The notes under the pieces are model-generated. The model saw only the letters and a program-made list of their open reading frames with translations. It had not been told where the DNA came from and did not search any database. Below, in pieces: positions 62,597 through 64,000 of a stretch of 64,000 nt of DNA (position 1 is its first letter; the number at the start of each line of letters is the position of its first letter). A program made the translations under genes and the position numbers. This DNA is from Qipengyuania citrea (GTDB lineage: Bacteria > Pseudomonadota > Alphaproteobacteria > Sphingomonadales > Sphingomonadaceae). Where the stretch lies: assembly GCF_024171405.1 (NCBI RefSeq), contig NZ_JALJZT010000002.1, positions 1,364,001-1,428,000 of the forward strand. The letters run 5' to 3'.

Positions 62597-63732
62597 ACGA
62601 TATCCGGATCGATTCTGCCTTCGACAGTGGCAATATCGAGGTCCTTTCGGTGGATGGTGCCAGCGCGAAGCTGGCGATCCCGAAGGACACCAATAGCGAT
62701 TTCAAACAGTGGTTCCATTTCCGGGTCGCAGGCGCTGCGGGACGCGAGCTGGTACTGATGATCAGCGGCCTCGAACAGAGCGCCTACCCCGGCGGCTGGC
62801 CCGATTACGACGCCTGCGTATCCGAGGATCGCGATTACTGGGGCCGCGCAGCCTCGTCCTATGACAAGGATGCCGACGGCGGTACGCTGACGATCCGTTA
62901 TACGCCCGCCAGCGATATCGCCTGGTTCGCCTATTTCGCGCCCTATTCGATGGAGCGCCATCACGATCTCATCGCCGAGGCAGCGTCGTCCGAAGGCGTC
63001 GACCATGTCCATCTGGGCACGACGCTCGACGGGCAACCGCTCGATTGCCTCGAAATGGGCGAAGGCCGCTTCAACGTGTGGCTCTATGCGCGCCAGCATC
63101 CGGGCGAAACGCAGGCCGAATGGTGGATGGAAGGCGCGCTCGAAGTGCTGACCGATCCCGCCGACAGCGTGGGCCGCGAATTGCGCAAGCGGTGCCGCCT
63201 GCATCTGGTGCCCAATTGCAACCCCGACGGCTCGAAGCGCGGCAATCTGCGCGTCAACGCCGCGGGATCGAACCTCAACCGCGAATGGGAAAACCCGACC
63301 GCGGAAAAATCACCCGAAGTCCTCGCGATCCGCAACCACATGGACAAGACTGGCGTCGATTTCGCAATGGACGTCCACGGCGACGAGGCGATCCCCGTCA
63401 GCTTCCTTGCCGGTTTCGAAGGCATCCCCAGCTGGACCGACGAACAGGGCGAACGCTACTATCGCTACGAAGCGATCCTCGACCGCCGCACACCCGATTT
63501 CCAGACCGAACTGGGCTATACCAAGTCGGCACCGGGCCGGGCCAATCTGTCGATGAGCACCAACCAGGTCGCCGAACGCTTCGGCGCGACTGCGATGACG
63601 CTGGAAATGCCCTATAAGGACAACAAGGCCAATCCCGAGCCCGAACAGGGCTGGAGCCCGGAACGCTGCAAGATGCTCGCACGCGACTGCCTCGCTTCAT
63701 TGCTCGAGCTGATCGAAACACAGGACAGCTGA
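62593..63732 (+). CDS. M14-type zinc carboxypeptidase, cytosolic class
   Basis: Metallocarboxypeptidase of 379 aa, in the family that includes cytosolic carboxypeptidases. An N-terminal beta domain (1-130) precedes the M14 catalytic domain. Zinc ligands are in [11 protein letters not shown] (H and E, about 175-180) and DVHGDEAIP (third His), and the catalytic Glu is in [11 protein letters not shown]. There is no signal peptide, so it is expected in the cytosol. The start is GTG at 62593. Substrate in bacteria is unknown. Confidence 0.85.
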   Translation: MNDIRIDSAFDSGNIEVLSVDGASAKLAIPKDTNSDFKQWFHFRVAGAAGRELVLMISGLEQSAYPGGWPDYDACVSEDRDYWGRAASSYDKDADGGTLTIRYTPASDIAWFAYFAPYSMERHHDLIAEAASSEGVDHVHLGTTLDGQPLDCLEMGEGRFNVWLYARQHPGETQAEWWMEGALEVLTDPADSVGRELRKRCRLHLVPNCNPDGSKRGNLRVNAAGSNLNREWENPTAEKSPEVLAIRNHMDKTGVDFAMDVHGDEAIPVSFLAGFEGIPSWTDEQGERYYRYEAILDRRTPDFQTELGYTKSAPGRANLSMSTNQVAERFGATAMTLEMPYKDNKANPEPEQGWSPERCKMLARDCLASLLELIETQDS

Positions 63733-63741
63733 GCGCGGGCT

Positions 63742-63915
63742 TCAGTCGTCGAGGATCTTGCGCGACACCTCGTCCATCGTGCCGGTGACCAGCAGCGGCT
63801 GGCCGCCGACGATACCGACGGTGGTCTGGCCGTTTTCGGCCGCACGCAGCCAAGCGATATTGGACGCAACTACGAGGTAGTTTCCGCCACGCGAATCAAG
63901 GGCAACGAATTTCAT
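63742..63915 (-). CDS. 57-aa protein of unknown function
   Basis: Short gene reading MKFVALDSRGGNYLVVASNI, then WLRAAENGQTTVGIVGGQPL, then LVTGTMDEVSRKILDD. The order of short beta strands then a C-terminal helix recalls the FlbD/YcaR-like small regulators, but this is only a pattern. A GGAG lies upstream with slightly long spacing (11 nt). It is convergent with the M14 gene. No name can be given. Confidence 0.55.
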   Translation of the reverse strand: MKFVALDSRGGNYLVVASNIAWLRAAENGQTTVGIVGGQPLLVTGTMDEVSRKILDD

Positions 63916-64000
63916 AATGGGGGGTGTCTCCTGACCCTCCCCCGATAGCCCGAAACCGCCGGGGAAGCGATCAAGATCGCGTGGCTTCAGGCAACAGCCG
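63916..64000. other. Right edge of the window
   Basis: No gene or site is recognised in the last 85 bp. Confidence 0.3.

Overview
The window is high-GC, densely coded alphaproteobacterial DNA, most likely from the Sphingomonadales (Erythrobacteraceae-like). The basis is the protein style of the Tol-Pal, RelA/SpoT, IF-3 and HemF proteins, the DcaP-type porin, short intergenic gaps and frequent 1-4 nt gene overlaps. This placement is inference from the proteins; no 16S gene is present.

Region 1 (1-12182, chromosome) is an acetate module: a partial outer-membrane porin, acetyl-CoA synthetase with a LuxR-type regulator (acsA-crbR), the convergent SLC5-histidine kinase hybrid CrbS, a two-subunit VC_2705-type sodium/solute symporter, and a DUF294/CBS/cNMP protein coupled to a DEDD exonuclease.

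Region 2 (12183-39100) is an integrated mobile element of about 26.9 kb. A 19-bp direct repeat (TGGCGGAGCAGGAGGGATT) lies at 12183-12201 and again at 39082-39100, where it is the 3' end of an intact tRNA-Ser(GGA). A DUF4102-type tyrosine integrase sits next to the tRNA. The element carries: a small secreted Cys-rich protein; a complete ethanol-to-acetyl-CoA operon (GAF/Fis regulator, aldehyde dehydrogenase, AdhP, and a DUF779 domain fused to a second acetyl-CoA synthetase); an arsenic operon arsR-arsC-arsC-arsB-ynfA-arsH; a frameshifted FAD monooxygenase with a divergent TetR regulator; an MscS channel; a TetR/catalase/unknown/DyP-peroxidase/thioesterase cassette; an AlpA-like HTH protein with a 55-aa partner; a secreted trypsin-like protease with a putative lipoprotein; an MNT-HEPN protein; and an orphan plasmid-style origin (three iterons plus a DnaA box) beside the integrase. 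Degenerate intergenic repeats are scattered through it.

Region 3 (39173-64000, chromosome) is housekeeping: cyclophilin, RelA/SpoT, fumarase C, M1 aminopeptidase, GH16 hydrolase, HemF, PdeM, IF-3 with an apparent AUA start, an SLC13 carrier, a cystathionine gamma-synthase-family enzyme behind a leader with two mutually exclusive hairpins, an ATP-grasp protein, an atypical SDR, a J-domain protein, the full ybgC-tolQRAB-pal operon, GalE, a lipoprotein and an M14 carboxypeptidase.

Functionally, the island appears to extend the host acetate economy: island enzymes would turn ethanol into acetate and acetyl-CoA, while the core acs/crbRS/symporter module handles external acetate. The rest of the island is stress cargo (arsenic, peroxide, osmotic).
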